This document shows, one piece after another, positions 7,036 through 16,306 of a DNA stretch of 64,000 bases; position 1 is the first letter of the stretch; the number at the start of each line of letters is the position of its first letter. The notes beneath the pieces are model-generated. The model had not been told where the DNA came from, searched no databases, and saw only the letters and a program-made list of their open reading frames with translations. Source of the DNA: Halpernia sp048269545 (lineage in GTDB: Bacteria > Bacteroidota > Bacteroidia > Flavobacteriales > Weeksellaceae). A program made the position numbers and the translations under genes. The stretch is taken from the NCBI RefSeq assembly GCF_048269545.1, contig NZ_JBLXIJ010000002.1, positions 62,001-126,000 on the forward strand, given 5' to 3'.

Positions 7036-9675
7036 ATGCATAAAGAAGGAGAAAGGTTAATTCCTATCAACATTGTTGATGAAATGAAGTCTTCGTACAT
7101 TGATTATTCAATGTCTGTTATTGTTTCCAGAGCTTTACCTGATGTAAGAGATGGTTTAAAACCTGTTCACAGAAGAGTTTTATACGGAATGTATGGTTTA
7201 AATGTTTTTTCTAATAGAAAGCATTTAAAATCTGCAAGAATTGTAGGTGATGTTTTAGGTAAATATCATCCACACGGAGATTTTTCCGTTTATGACGCAA
7301 TGGTGAGAATGGCGCAACCTTGGAGTTTAAGATATCCACAAGTGGACGGACAAGGAAATTTTGGTTCTATGGACGGAGATCCGCCTGCAGCAATGCGTTA
7401 TACAGAAGCAAGATTACAGAAAATCTCCGACGAAATTTTATCAGATTTAGATAAAGATACGGTTGATTTTCAATTTAATTTTGATGACAGTTTAACAGAA
7501 CCAAAAGTTTTACCCACAAGAATTCCAAATCTTTTGGTAAATGGAACTTCTGGAATTGCAGTTGGAATGGCGACTAATATGGCGCCGCATAATTTAACAG
7601 AAAGTATAAACGCAATTACCGCATACATCGATAATAATGAAATTACAATTGATGAATTAATGCAACATATTACTGCGCCAGATTTCCCAACAGGTGGAAT
7701 TATTTATGGTTATGACGGTGTTCGTGATGCTTTTCATACAGGAAGAGGCAGAATTGTTCTTCGTGCAAAAGTGGGTTTTGAAGAAATTGGAAACAGAAAT
7801 GCAATAATCGTAACTGAAGTTCCTTATCAAGTGAACAAAGCAGATATGATTGCGAGAACGGCAGAATTAGTGAAGGATGAAAAAATTCCTGGTATAAATG
7901 AAATTCGTGATGAATCTGATAGAAATGGTTTGCGAGTAGTTTATGAACTTAAAAATGACGCCATTCCAAATGTGGTTTTAAATTTACTTTATAAATATAC
8001 CGCGCTCCAAACTTCTTTTAGTTGTAATAACATTGCTTTAGTTGCAGGACGACCAGTTCAACTAAATTTAAAAGATATAATTCATCATTTTGTAGATCAC
8101 AGACATGAAGTAATTGTTCGCAGAACTGAATTTGAAATTAAAAAAGCAAAAGAAAGAGCCCATATTTTAGAGGGCTTTATGAAAGTTATCGGAACGCAAG
8201 ATGATTTAGATAAAGCTATTAAAATCATACGAAATAGTTCTAATCCTGCAGATGCAAAACAAGGTTTAATTACGGAATTTGAACTTTCAGACATTCAAGC
8301 GCAAGCAATTTTAGATATGCGTTTGGCTCGTTTAACCGGCATGGAATTGGATAAAATCCGCGCAGAATACGAGGAAATTATGAAGTTGATTAATGATTTA
8401 CAGGATATTTTAGATAATGAACCAAGACGTTTTGAAATTATTAAAGAAGAACTTTTAGAAATAAAAGAAAAATATGGCGACGAACGCAGAACAGAAATAG
8501 ATTACAGCGGTGGAGAAATGTCTATTGAAGATATTATTCCAAATGAAAAAGTTGTTTTAACAATTTCTCACGCAGGTTACATTAAAAGAACTTCTTTATC
8601 AGAATACAAAATTCAAAGTAGAGGGGGAGTCGGAAATCGTGCTGCAACAACAAGAGATGAAGATTTCTTAGAGTATATTGTTACAGCAACCAATCACCAA
8701 TATATGATGTTTTTCACAGAAAAAGGAAAATGTTATTGGTTACGAGTTTTTGAAATCCCAGAAGGTTCTAAAACTTCAAAAGGTAGAGCCGTTCAAAATT
8801 TAATAAATATTGAACCAGATGATAAAATTAAAGCTTACATCAGAACCAATGATTTAAAAGACAAAGAATACATTCAAAAAATGAATGTTGTGATGATTAC
8901 TAAAAATGGAACGATTAAGAAAACATCTTTAGAAGCTTATTCTAGACCAAGAGTAAATGGAATTAATGCCATAGAAATTCGGGAAGATGATGTTCTTTTA
9001 GGCGCAAGATTAACAGATGGAAATTCTGAAATTATGATTGCAACTAAAAATGGTAAATGTATTCGATTCCCAGAAGCAAAAGCAAGAGCAGTCGGAAGAG
9101 GTTCTATCGGAGTTCGTGGTATTTCCTTATCAGATAATGATGAAGTAATTGGAATGATTGTGGTAAATGATTTAGAAAATGATACCGTTTTAGTTGTTTC
9201 CGAAAAAGGATACGGAAAAAGAACTGCAGTTGAAGATTACAGAGTTACAAACCGTGGCGGAAAAGGTGTAATTACTTTAAATATTACAGAAAAAACTGGA
9301 AATCTTATCGCCATTCAAAGTGTTACAGATGAAGATGGTTTAATGATTATCAATAAATCTGGTGTTGCAATCCGAATGAATATGGATAATATGAGAGTGA
9401 TGGGTAGAAACACACAAGGTGTAAAAATGATTAATCTTCGTAAAGAAGACGAAATTGCAGCTATTGCAAAAGTAGAAATGGATAAAGAAGTGGAAGAAGT
9501 GGAGGATGAAATTATTGATAGTAATCATCCAGAAACTTCAATTGCTCCGCAAACCGGCGATAATGTTTTAAACATTGGAGATCCAGAAGTTTTGAAAAAA
9601 ATTGAAGCGGAAGAAGCCCAAAAAAATAGAGAAATAGAAGAAAATAATGACGAAGAAAATAATGACGAAAAATAA
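7036..9675 (+). CDS. gyrA: DNA gyrase subunit A with Phe at quinolone position 83
   Basis: The 879-residue A subunit cuts and rejoins DNA in the GyrA2GyrB2 complex that introduces negative supercoils. The catalytic tyrosine is Y122 in AMRYTEARL, and the winged-helix domain contains the quinolone region KYHPHGDFSVYD (77-87). Numbering coincides with E. coli: residue 83 is Phe (codon TTT at 7282-7284) where Ser is usual, while Asp87 is kept. The C-terminal beta-pinwheel (from about 500) has a relaxed GyrA box, QSRGGVG, and a later NRGGKG. An acidic tail with NDEENNDEK ends the protein. The start MHKEGERLIPINI is the family's normal N-terminus. ParC also begins similarly, but the GyrA-type pinwheel and length favour GyrA. 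Confidence 0.95.
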   Translation: MHKEGERLIPINIVDEMKSSYIDYSMSVIVSRALPDVRDGLKPVHRRVLYGMYGLNVFSNRKHLKSARIVGDVLGKYHPHGDFSVYDAMVRMAQPWSLRYPQVDGQGNFGSMDGDPPAAMRYTEARLQKISDEILSDLDKDTVDFQFNFDDSLTEPKVLPTRIPNLLVNGTSGIAVGMATNMAPHNLTESINAITAYIDNNEITIDELMQHITAPDFPTGGIIYGYDGVRDAFHTGRGRIVLRAKVGFEEIGNRNAIIVTEVPYQVNKADMIARTAELVKDEKIPGINEIRDESDRNGLRVVYELKNDAIPNVVLNLLYKYTALQTSFSCNNIALVAGRPVQLNLKDIIHHFVDHRHEVIVRRTEFEIKKAKERAHILEGFMKVIGTQDDLDKAIKIIRNSSNPADAKQGLITEFELSDIQAQAILDMRLARLTGMELDKIRAEYEEIMKLINDLQDILDNEPRRFEIIKEELLEIKEKYGDERRTEIDYSGGEMSIEDIIPNEKVVLTISHAGYIKRTSLSEYKIQSRGGVGNRAATTRDEDFLEYIVTATNHQYMMFFTEKGKCYWLRVFEIPEGSKTSKGRAVQNLINIEPDDKIKAYIRTNDLKDKEYIQKMNVVMITKNGTIKKTSLEAYSRPRVNGINAIEIREDDVLLGARLTDGNSEIMIATKNGKCIRFPEAKARAVGRGSIGVRGISLSDNDEVIGMIVVNDLENDTVLVVSEKGYGKRTAVEDYRVTNRGGKGVITLNITEKTGNLIAIQSVTDEDGLMIINKSGVAIRMNMDNMRVMGRNTQGVKMINLRKEDEIAAIAKVEMDKEVEEVEDEIIDSNHPETSIAPQTGDNVLNIGDPEVLKKIEAEEAQKNREIEENNDEENNDEK

Positions 9676-9710
9676 ATTAAAATAAATATAAATTATAATA
9701 TTAAATTAAA

Positions 9711-11102
9711 ATGCGAAAAATAATTTTAAGTTTAGCCTTGGTCTCGATTACTTTCGCGACGGCGCAGAAAAAAGAGATTTCAAGTGCTTATAAAGCCATT
9801 GAAAGCGGAGATAATGCAACTGCTGTTTCACAACTTTCTGCCGCAGAAAGTTTGATGGGAGATAAAACCTATCTTTTGGAACCAGAAATTTTGGAGCAAT
9901 ATTATTATACAAAAGGTTTAACTTTAATGAATGCAGGAAAAACGCAAGAAGGAGCTGCATTTTTAGCGAAAATAAATGATCTGGGTAAAACCAAAATTTA
10001 CACCGGCAAAAATGAAAATAGAGATAGAGTTTATTACGTGGGTAAAGAAGCCGCAGATAAATCTGGAATAAGCAATCTTAAAGAAGAAACTTACACTCCA
10101 ACAACTTCTGCAAAATTAGGACAAAAAATTAACCCAGTTTTACAGGCAACTAATAAAGAAGCTGTAGATGCTTATAATTCTAAAGATTATGCACTTGCGG
10201 GAGATAAGTTTAAAGAAACGTATTATCTTTTAAAAGCAGCAGGAACTGATGATAAATCTATTTTAAAAAATGCTGCAATTTCTTATGCCGCTGCAAATAA
10301 ATTAGATGAGTCTATTATTTTATACAATGATTTAATAGATTCTGGTTACACCGGTGTTGAAACTACTTATCTTGCCACTAATAAAAAAGATGGCAAACAA
10401 GAGAAGTTAGACAAAAATACTTATGAGATTTTCAAAAAAGCTGGAGCTGCATCTGAGTATAAAGATTTCACAACTGAAACTTCGCCAAGTATTGAAAAAG
10501 AATTATATCAATTAAATGCAAGAAATCTTTATAACGCAAAAAGATATGATGAAGCAATTGCTTTGTCAGAAAAAGGATTGAAAAAATTTCCTGGAGATGC
10601 AACTTTAATGAATATCGTCGGTTTATCTTATTTTGGTTCGGGGAAATCTGAACAATTTATTGCAATATTAAGAAAGCAATTAGAAGCAAATCCGAAAGAT
10701 TATGAAAGTTGGTATAATTTAGGAGTAATGTTAAAATCTGATCCTTCAAAAGTTTCTGAAGCAGAAGACGCATTTAATAAAGCTTTAGAAATTAAACCAA
10801 ATTACGTTTCTGCTCTTCAAAATCTTACATTTCTAAAAATGGGAGATGATCAAAAAATGATTGATAATTATAATGCGAAAAGAAAAGCTGGGAAAATAGA
10901 AGAAGCCAATAAAATTCTTGCAGAGCGAAGAGCAAAATTATTAAGTGCGCTTCCTTATGCGGAAAAATGGTATGCTGCAGATCCAAATAATGTAGATGTT
11001 GTAACTTTATTAAAAGGACTTTATCTTACAGCTAAAAATGATGCAAAAGCTGCAGAATTTAAAGCTAAAGAAGAAGCTTTAAGAGCAAAAGAAGGAAAAT
11101 AA
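9711..11102 (+). CDS. Secreted TPR-repeat protein
   Basis: 463 residues starting with a signal peptide (MRKIILSLALVSITFATAQ), so periplasmic or surface-located. The mature part is helical with several tetratricopeptide units; the clearest lie at about 270-365 (LYNAKRYDEAIALSEKGLKKFP, DYESWYNLGVMLKSD, EAEDAFNKALEIKPNYVSA). TPRs mediate protein contacts; no partner is evident. It begins 35 nt after gyrA and may be co-transcribed with it before the strong terminator at 11121. No enzyme motif is seen. Confidence 0.85.
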   Translation: MRKIILSLALVSITFATAQKKEISSAYKAIESGDNATAVSQLSAAESLMGDKTYLLEPEILEQYYYTKGLTLMNAGKTQEGAAFLAKINDLGKTKIYTGKNENRDRVYYVGKEAADKSGISNLKEETYTPTTSAKLGQKINPVLQATNKEAVDAYNSKDYALAGDKFKETYYLLKAAGTDDKSILKNAAISYAAANKLDESIILYNDLIDSGYTGVETTYLATNKKDGKQEKLDKNTYEIFKKAGAASEYKDFTTETSPSIEKELYQLNARNLYNAKRYDEAIALSEKGLKKFPGDATLMNIVGLSYFGSGKSEQFIAILRKQLEANPKDYESWYNLGVMLKSDPSKVSEAEDAFNKALEIKPNYVSALQNLTFLKMGDDQKMIDNYNAKRKAGKIEEANKILAERRAKLLSALPYAEKWYAADPNNVDVVTLLKGLYLTAKNDAKAAEFKAKEEALRAKEGK

Positions 11103-11120
11103 ATAATTTAGAATATAGTA

Positions 11121-11152
11121 AAAAAAAACAGAGTTTTAGCTCTGTTTTTTTT
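11121..11152. terminator. Bidirectional terminator between the TPR gene and mntR
   Basis: AAAACAGAG / CTCTGTTTT stem (11125-11133 and 11140-11148) with a 6-nt loop, flanked by A and T runs on both sides. It touches the stop codon of the convergent regulator gene. Confidence 0.88.
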
Positions 11153-11801
11153 ATGATTTTACTAAAAGTTTATCACAAATAATTTTACTTAAAACTTCTG
11201 TTTTATTTAAAAATTTCACCGTCATAGTTGCGTCGATATTTTCTATTTTAATAATTTGTAATTCCATTTCTAAAATTAAATTTCTTTCATTTAAAAAACT
11301 CAGAAAATCTTCTGTATCTAAAGTAACAGCTTTTAAAACTACTTTTTCATTCAATTTACACGTGCTTAATTTTTTTAAATCTTGCTCTATAATATTCCCA
11401 TCTTTATCAGGAATGGGTTCTCCATGCGGATCTATCTTTGGAAAATTTAATAATTCATCCATTTTCTCAAAAAATTCATCAGAATGAATGTGTTCCAATT
11501 GTTCCGCAATATCATGCACATTTTCCCAACCAATATTCATTTTCTTTACTAAAAACATTTCTGTTAATCGGTGTTTTCTTACAATTAAAGCCGCTTCTTT
11601 TTTACAACTTTCAGTAACTTCTAAAGGTTTGTAATTTTCATATCTTACCCAATTTTTTTTAGCAAATTTTTTCATCATGCTATTTACACTCGGCATTTTA
11701 ATATTTAAAAATTTACTTAAATCCGCTACAGTTACTGTATTATCTGGCTTTATTAAATGAAATATAGCTTTCAAATAATTTTCTTCCGTTAAAGTTTTCA
11801 T
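11151..11801 (-). CDS. mntR: DtxR/MntR-type metal-dependent transcriptional regulator
   Basis: 216 residues from the preferred ATG at 11801 (MKTLTEENYLKAIFHL); a start 12 codons upstream (MLDLYNII..) is possible but lacks family similarity. Layout: winged helix (1-75, with VTVADLSKFLNIKMPSVNSMMKKF), dimerisation domain with metal ligands (HRLTEMFLV, NVHDIAEQLEHIHSDEF), and a C-terminal SH3-like/FeoA part. The sequence DPHGEPIPDKDG in the middle is typical. In Bacteroidota such regulators usually control manganese or iron uptake, but no transporter is adjacent, so the metal is inferred. It is divergent from threonine aldolase. Confidence 0.85.
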   Translation of the reverse strand: MKTLTEENYLKAIFHLIKPDNTVTVADLSKFLNIKMPSVNSMMKKFAKKNWVRYENYKPLEVTESCKKEAALIVRKHRLTEMFLVKKMNIGWENVHDIAEQLEHIHSDEFFEKMDELLNFPKIDPHGEPIPDKDGNIIEQDLKKLSTCKLNEKVVLKAVTLDTEDFLSFLNERNLILEMELQIIKIENIDATMTVKFLNKTEVLSKIICDKLLVKS

Positions 11802-11950
11802 AGAAATGTTAGAAATAATATTATACAAATCTAACATTATATTTTAAACATTTTAATAATCAAAATTTCAAATAATTTTCTTAATGAAAATCGTGGTATT
11901 TTTAAAATTTAAAAACTATAATTTAAAATTAAAAATATTAATTTAGTAGA

Positions 11951-12985
11951 ATGAAATATTCTTTTAAAAATGATTATTCTGAAGCTTGTCATCCTTTGAT
12001 TTTAGAGAAACTTTTAGAAACCAATTTAGTTCAGCAAAACGGTTACGGATTAGATGATTATTGTAAAAGTGCAGAAGAAAAAATTTTAAATTTAATTAAT
12101 TCTCCAAACTCAAAAGTTTATTTTGTTTCGGGTGGAACACAAGCCAATTTAATTTTAATTTCCGCATTTCTTCGTCCCCACGAAAGCGTTGTTTCGGCTT
12201 CAACCGGTCATATTTTCACGAATGAAAGTGGCGCAATTGAGTCAACTGGTCATAAAGTTCATGCTGTAGAAACGCTTGATGGAAAACTTCGTCCAGAAGC
12301 CATTCAAAAAGTGATTGATGTTCATCAAAATAAACCACATCAAGTAAAACAAAAATTAGTTTACATTTCCAATTCTACTGAAATCGGAACTATTTATTCT
12401 AAACAAGAATTAAAAAATTTGTCAGAATTTTGTAAAAAAAATCATTTGTATTTAATGATGGACGGTGCAAGATTAGGACACGCTTTAACAGCAGAAACCA
12501 ATGATTTAAAACCAGAAGACGTTGCAAAATACACCGATGCTTTTTATTTAGGCGGTACAAAAAATGGTGCTTTAATCGGCGAAGCCATTGTAATTAATAA
12601 TCCAGAATTACAGACAGAATTTGGTTTTCACATAAAACAGAAAGGTGGAATGCTCGCAAAAGGGAGACTTTTGGGAATTCAGTTTGAGGTTTTATTTACA
12701 AAAAATTTATATTTTGATTTAGCAAAACACGCCAATTCTCAAGCAATGAAAATTAAAAAATCCTTTGTTGAAAAAGGTTTTAAATTTCTCTCAGACACTT
12801 TTAGCAATCAAATTTTTCCTATTTTAAATCAAAATCAAATTGCTCAACTTTCTGAGAATTTTGATTTTTATGTTTGGAAAAAAATAGATTCAGAAAAAGC
12901 AGCCATTCGTTTAATTACCTCTTGGGCGACTCCTGATTCTATTGTTGATGAATTTTGTGAGACTATTAAAAATTTAAAAAATTAA
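11951..12985 (+). CDS. ltaE: Low-specificity L-threonine aldolase
   Basis: This PLP enzyme cleaves threonine/allo-threonine to glycine and acetaldehyde. The 344 residues contain FVSGGTQANLILI (58-70), GHIFTNESGAIE for cofactor binding, the Asp of MMDGARLGHAL and the PLP lysine K204 in YLGGTKNGALIG. The usual N-terminal FxNDYSEACHP is present. It is followed after 2 nt by the M28 peptidase pseudogene, suggesting co-transcription. The alternative is a beta-eliminating lyase of the same fold, less likely given the motifs. Confidence 0.9.
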   Translation: MKYSFKNDYSEACHPLILEKLLETNLVQQNGYGLDDYCKSAEEKILNLINSPNSKVYFVSGGTQANLILISAFLRPHESVVSASTGHIFTNESGAIESTGHKVHAVETLDGKLRPEAIQKVIDVHQNKPHQVKQKLVYISNSTEIGTIYSKQELKNLSEFCKKNHLYLMMDGARLGHALTAETNDLKPEDVAKYTDAFYLGGTKNGALIGEAIVINNPELQTEFGFHIKQKGGMLAKGRLLGIQFEVLFTKNLYFDLAKHANSQAMKIKKSFVEKGFKFLSDTFSNQIFPILNQNQIAQLSENFDFYVWKKIDSEKAAIRLITSWATPDSIVDEFCETIKNLKN

Positions 12986-12987
12986 TT

Positions 12988-14327
12988 ATGAAAAAATACA
13001 TTTTACTAATTCTAATTTCTGTTTCATTTTCCGCGCAAACCGCTATTAATAGAGATTCTGAAATTTCAAATTATGTTTCATTAGTCAATTCAGATTCTTT
13101 AAAATCTAATGTAGAAAAATTAGTGAGTTTCGGAACGCGACAAACTTTAAGTTCAACCTCTGATAAAAAAAGAGGAATTGGAGCTGCGAGAAATTGGGTT
13201 TTAAATCAATTTAAAAATTATGCTAAAAATTCTGACGGAAGAATGAGCGTAGAATTGCAAAATGAAGATTTGCAACCCGATGGAAAAAGAATTAATCAAG
13301 TTACAAATTTGGGAAATCCAACTGCAATTTTAAAAGGAACAAACCCAAATGATACTAGAATTTTTATTATTTCCGAACATTTAGATTCACGCGTTACAGA
13401 TATTTTTAATTTTAAAAGTGATGCGCCCGGAGCGAATGACGATGCAAGTGGAGTAGCTGCAGTTTTAGAGTGCGCAAGAATTTTATCAAAATCAAATTTC
13501 CCTTCAACTGTAATTTTTGTGGCAGTTTCTGGAGAAGAACAAGGATTATTAGGTTCCAAAATGTTGGCTGAAAGAGCCGTTAAAGAAAAATGGAATGTAC
13601 TGCAATGTTGAATAATGATATGATTGGAAATAATGAAGCAATCGACACGCATAATATTTCAAATATGCAATTGCGCGTTTTCAGTAAAGGTTTGCCTTTT
13701 TATGATTTGGATAAAAAAGCAAAATATATCCGAGCTTTTGGACTTGAAAATGACGGTGCTGCAAGACAATTAGCAAGGTATTCAAAAGAAATTGGCGAGA
13801 GATATGTGGATAATTTAGAAATAAAATTAATGTACAGAAACGATCGTTTTCTTCGTGGTGGAGATCATTCTCCTTTTGTAGAATCTGGTTTTCCTGCAGT
13901 TCGATTTACGGATATGAATGAAAATTTTAATCATCAACATCAAGATTTAAGAACTGAAAATAAAACGGAATTTGGAGATTTGGTAAAATTTATGGATTTT
14001 GAATATTTAAGAAAAAATACCGCCGTTAATCTTTCCATTTTATCAAATTTAGCAAAAGCACCATATTCTCCTCAAAATGTAAAAATGGATGTAAAAGAAT
14101 TAACCAATTTTACAAGTTTAAGTTGGGAAAAACCAGCAGTTGGAAATGTTTCAGGTTATTATATTTTAATCCGCGAAACTGATCAAAGTATGTGGCAAAA
14201 GAAAATCTTTACTAAAGATTTATCAGTAAAATTGCCTTATTCTAAAGATAATTATTTTTTCGCAGTGCAAAGTGTTTCAACTGAAGGAAATGAGAGTTTA
14301 CCAGTTGTTCCGTCTGTTGGAAGATAA
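12988..14327 (+). pseudogene. M28 zinc aminopeptidase with FnIII domain, split by a -1 frameshift
   Basis: Two open frames join into one protein of about 446 residues. The first (12988-13611) has a signal peptide (MKKYILLILISVSFSAQ) and the M28 ligands His in SEHLDSR, Asp in NDDASG and the Glu pair in SGEEQG. The second, in another frame to 14327, has the Asp in LNNDMIGNN, the His in RGGDHSPF and a C-terminal fibronectin-III domain (about the last 85 residues). The junction is near 13598: codons AAT GT-ACT GCA need one extra base to read NVTAM. All five ligands survive, so the loss is recent or an assembly error; there is no homopolymer at the site. Internal initiation is unlikely to rescue function. 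Confidence 0.85.
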
Positions 14328-14362
14328 ATAATTTTAATATTTCTAAAATTATTTAATAAAAA

Positions 14363-14395
14363 AAATACGCTCCAGAAATGAAGCGTATTTTTTAT
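14363..14395. terminator. Bidirectional terminator between the M28 pseudogene and fabI
   Basis: AAATACGCT / AGCGTATTT (14363-14371 and 14382-14390) with a 10-nt loop, preceded by an A run and followed by T's. It serves both convergent genes. Confidence 0.85.
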
Positions 14396-14409
14396 TTTAA
14401 TAAATATTT

Positions 14410-15213
14410 TTAATCAAATCTATCCACTACTTTTTGAGTCACGCCACTTGAACTGAAACCACCGTCATGAAATAAATTTTGCATCGTTACTTTTTTGGTT
14501 AAATCTGAAAACATTGCAATACAATAATTTGCACAATCATTTGCATCTGCATTTCCCAGTGGCGACATGGCTTCTGCGTAACCTAAAAATCCACCAAATC
14601 CTTTTACGCCACTTCCCGCGGTTGTTACAGTTGGAGATTGTGAAATTGTATTTACTCGCACTTTTCTTTCACCCCAATAATATCCAAAACTTCTTGCAAT
14701 TCCTTCCAAATACGCTTTATTATCCGCCATATCATTATAATCTGGGAAAGTTCTTTGCGCCGCAATATAAGTTAACGCCAAAATAGAACCCCATTCATTC
14801 ATGCAATCTTTTTCCCACGCAACGCGCATTACTTTATGGAAAGAAACTGCTGAAACATCCCATCCTTTTTGCAACCAATCGTAATTTAAATCGGTATAAT
14901 GTTTTCCTTTTCGCACATTTACAGACATTCCGATGGAGTGTAAAATAAAATCTAATTTCCCAAATTTTTCAATTGCGAAATTAAATAATTTTTCTAAATC
15001 TTCTAGTGAAGTTGCATCTGCACCCATAACTTCAGAACCAGTTTTTTTTGCTAATTCATCCATTTCTCCCATTCTCATTGCAATTGGAGCATTTGATAAA
15101 ATAAATTCTGCGCCTTCTTCATGACATCTTTCTGCAACTTTCCAAGCGATTGATTGGTTATTAAGCGCACCAAAAATAATTCCCTTTTTTCCTTTGAGTA
15201 ATCCGTTTGACAT
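14410..15213 (-). CDS. fabI: Enoyl-ACP reductase (NADH)
   Basis: It reduces enoyl-ACP in the last step of each fatty-acid elongation cycle. The 267 residues show the FabI short-chain dehydrogenase pattern: GKKGIIFGALNNQSIAW for NAD binding, LDFILHSIGM, and the catalytic Tyr-x6-Lys (YNDMADNK) within residues 150-165. ISQSPTVTTAGSG forms the flexible substrate loop, and the end HDGGFSSSGV is typical. The start at 15213 (MSNGLLKGKKG) is chosen because the alternative six codons upstream lies inside the -7 promoter box and would not be transcribed. Triclosan-type inhibitors act on this class; no resistance change is evident by eye. Confidence 0.94.
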   Translation of the reverse strand: MSNGLLKGKKGIIFGALNNQSIAWKVAERCHEEGAEFILSNAPIAMRMGEMDELAKKTGSEVMGADATSLEDLEKLFNFAIEKFGKLDFILHSIGMSVNVRKGKHYTDLNYDWLQKGWDVSAVSFHKVMRVAWEKDCMNEWGSILALTYIAAQRTFPDYNDMADNKAYLEGIARSFGYYWGERKVRVNTISQSPTVTTAGSGVKGFGGFLGYAEAMSPLGNADANDCANYCIAMFSDLTKKVTMQNLFHDGGFSSSGVTQKVVDRFD

Positions 15214-15228
15214 AATTCTTGTTTTGTA

Positions 15229-15236
15229 CAAATTTA
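15229..15236 (-). promoter_or_regulatory. fabI: -7 promoter element (TAAATTTG) of fabI
   Basis: TAAATTTG on the minus strand, extended as TAAATTTGTAC exactly as at the ferredoxin and peroxiredoxin promoters, 15 nt before the fabI ATG. No TTG at ideal spacing was found. It settles the fabI start choice. Confidence 0.55.
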
Positions 15237-15255
15237 AAATATTTTATGACTTAAA

Positions 15256-15291
15256 CATAAAAAAAAGGAACTGAATTTTTCAGCTCCCTTT
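15256..15291 (-). terminator. Terminator of the small helical-protein gene
   Basis: On the minus strand AAAGG..CTGAA pairs with TTCAG..CCTTT around an internal loop (arms 15279-15291 and 15264-15275), followed by eight or more T's. It separates this gene from fabI. Confidence 0.6.
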
Positions 15292-15309
15292 ATAATCTTA
15301 ACTTTTTGG

Positions 15310-15610
15310 TTAATTGGTTTTTTTTCTAATTTCTGCTTTTGCGTCTTCAGACATGTCTTTTACATTTTCCCATGCTTCACTTGCTGCATCTTTTGTGTCT
15401 TCCCAAGCGTCAAAAATATTATTTTTTAACCTGATCCAACCAGCCTTCTTTTGTAGCTTCTTCGTCTTTATCTCTTTGTTCTCTAATATAAGCTTTTGCT
15501 TTTTCCGCCATATTATCTAAATGAGAATTTACATTTTCTGTAGCATCTTTAAGATTATTCTTTACATTATCTACTGTATTATCTGCTTTTTTATAATCTG
15601 AATTGTTCAT
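15310..15610 (-). pseudogene. Small amphipathic helical (YtxH/CsbD-like) protein, frameshifted in an A6 run
   Basis: The open frame from 15610 reads 63 residues (MNNSDYKKADNTVDNV..EGWLDQVKK) and stops. The next frame continues with NNIFDAWEDTKDAASEAWENVKDMSEDAKAEIRKKTN to a stop at 15310. Dropping one A from the A6 run (T6 at 15422-15427 on the plus strand) fuses them as ..VKNNIFDAWEDTK, a continuous repeat-like amphipathic helix of about 100 residues. The composition (Lys, Asp, Ala, Glu, Asn; DAWEDTKDAA repeats) resembles YtxH/CsbD-type stress proteins. Either the 63-residue form is real, the gene is broken, or the run is a sequencing error. Confidence 0.65.
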
Positions 15611-15750
15611 AATTTTTTTTTAATGTTAATATTTATTGATTTTGGTTGGTAATAAGGATTCAAAAGCTATTCCACAAAATGTTAAGTTATTGTTAAAGTC
15701 AAAAAAGTATCTTTTATTTTAATTAAATTTAAAAAAATAAAATAGTTGAA

Positions 15751-16305
15751 ATGGAAAAAATAAGATGTGGTTGGTCAGAAAAAGATGATCTCTATAGAAA
15801 ATACCACGATGAAGAATGGGGAAAACCAGTATATAATGATGATAAATTTTTTGAATTTTTAATTCTAGAAAGTTTTCAAGCGGGACTTTCTTGGCACACA
15901 ATCTTAAAGAAACGTGAGAGTTTTAAATTGGCTTTGGATAATTATAATTATAAAAAAATTGCAAAATATAATGAAGCAAAAATTGAGGATTTACTTTCCA
16001 ATGAAGGAATTATAAGAAATAAATTAAAAATTTTTGCGACAATAAATAATGCTAAAAAGTTTCAAGAAATTCAAAAAGAATATGGAAGCTTTTCAAATTA
16101 TATTTGGAATTTTGTTGATGGAAAACCACTTTTAAATTCTCCAAAAACATTGCAAGATGTTCCTGCAACTACAGAAATTTCCGATAAAATCTCAAAAGAT
16201 TTGAAAAAACGTGGCTTTAAATTTATGGGTTCAACTGTGGTTTATGCTTTTATGCAAGCAACTGGTTTGGTAAATGACCATTTAGATTCTTGTTATGTAA
16301 AATAA
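15751..16305 (+). CDS. tag: DNA-3-methyladenine glycosylase I
   Basis: It excises 3-methyladenine from alkylated DNA in base-excision repair. The 184 residues fit Tag: the N-terminal RCGWSEKDDLYRKYHDEEWG and ESFQAGLSW segments, the central helix-hairpin-helix region, and the zinc snap ligands C6, H19, H177 and C181 (last motif HLDSCYVK). It is a single gene, divergent from the small helical protein with a 140-bp gap. Nothing unusual. Confidence 0.93.
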   Translation: MEKIRCGWSEKDDLYRKYHDEEWGKPVYNDDKFFEFLILESFQAGLSWHTILKKRESFKLALDNYNYKKIAKYNEAKIEDLLSNEGIIRNKLKIFATINNAKKFQEIQKEYGSFSNYIWNFVDGKPLLNSPKTLQDVPATTEISDKISKDLKKRGFKFMGSTVVYAFMQATGLVNDHLDSCYVK

Positions 16306-16306
16306 A

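Noticed and set aside
11802..11837. Earlier start for the MntR-type regulator (MLDLYNIISNIS)
   Set aside because: No family similarity before MKTLTEENYLKAIF, which is the normal DtxR N-terminus.
12988..14327. Programmed frameshift in the M28 peptidase
   Set aside because: No slippery heptamer or homopolymer at the junction and no plausible stimulatory structure seen; a deletion or sequence error is simpler.
15214..15231. Earlier fabI start (MYKTRI)
   Set aside because: The codon lies inside the -7 promoter box TAAATTTG, so it would not be transcribed; MSNGLLKGKKG is the family start.
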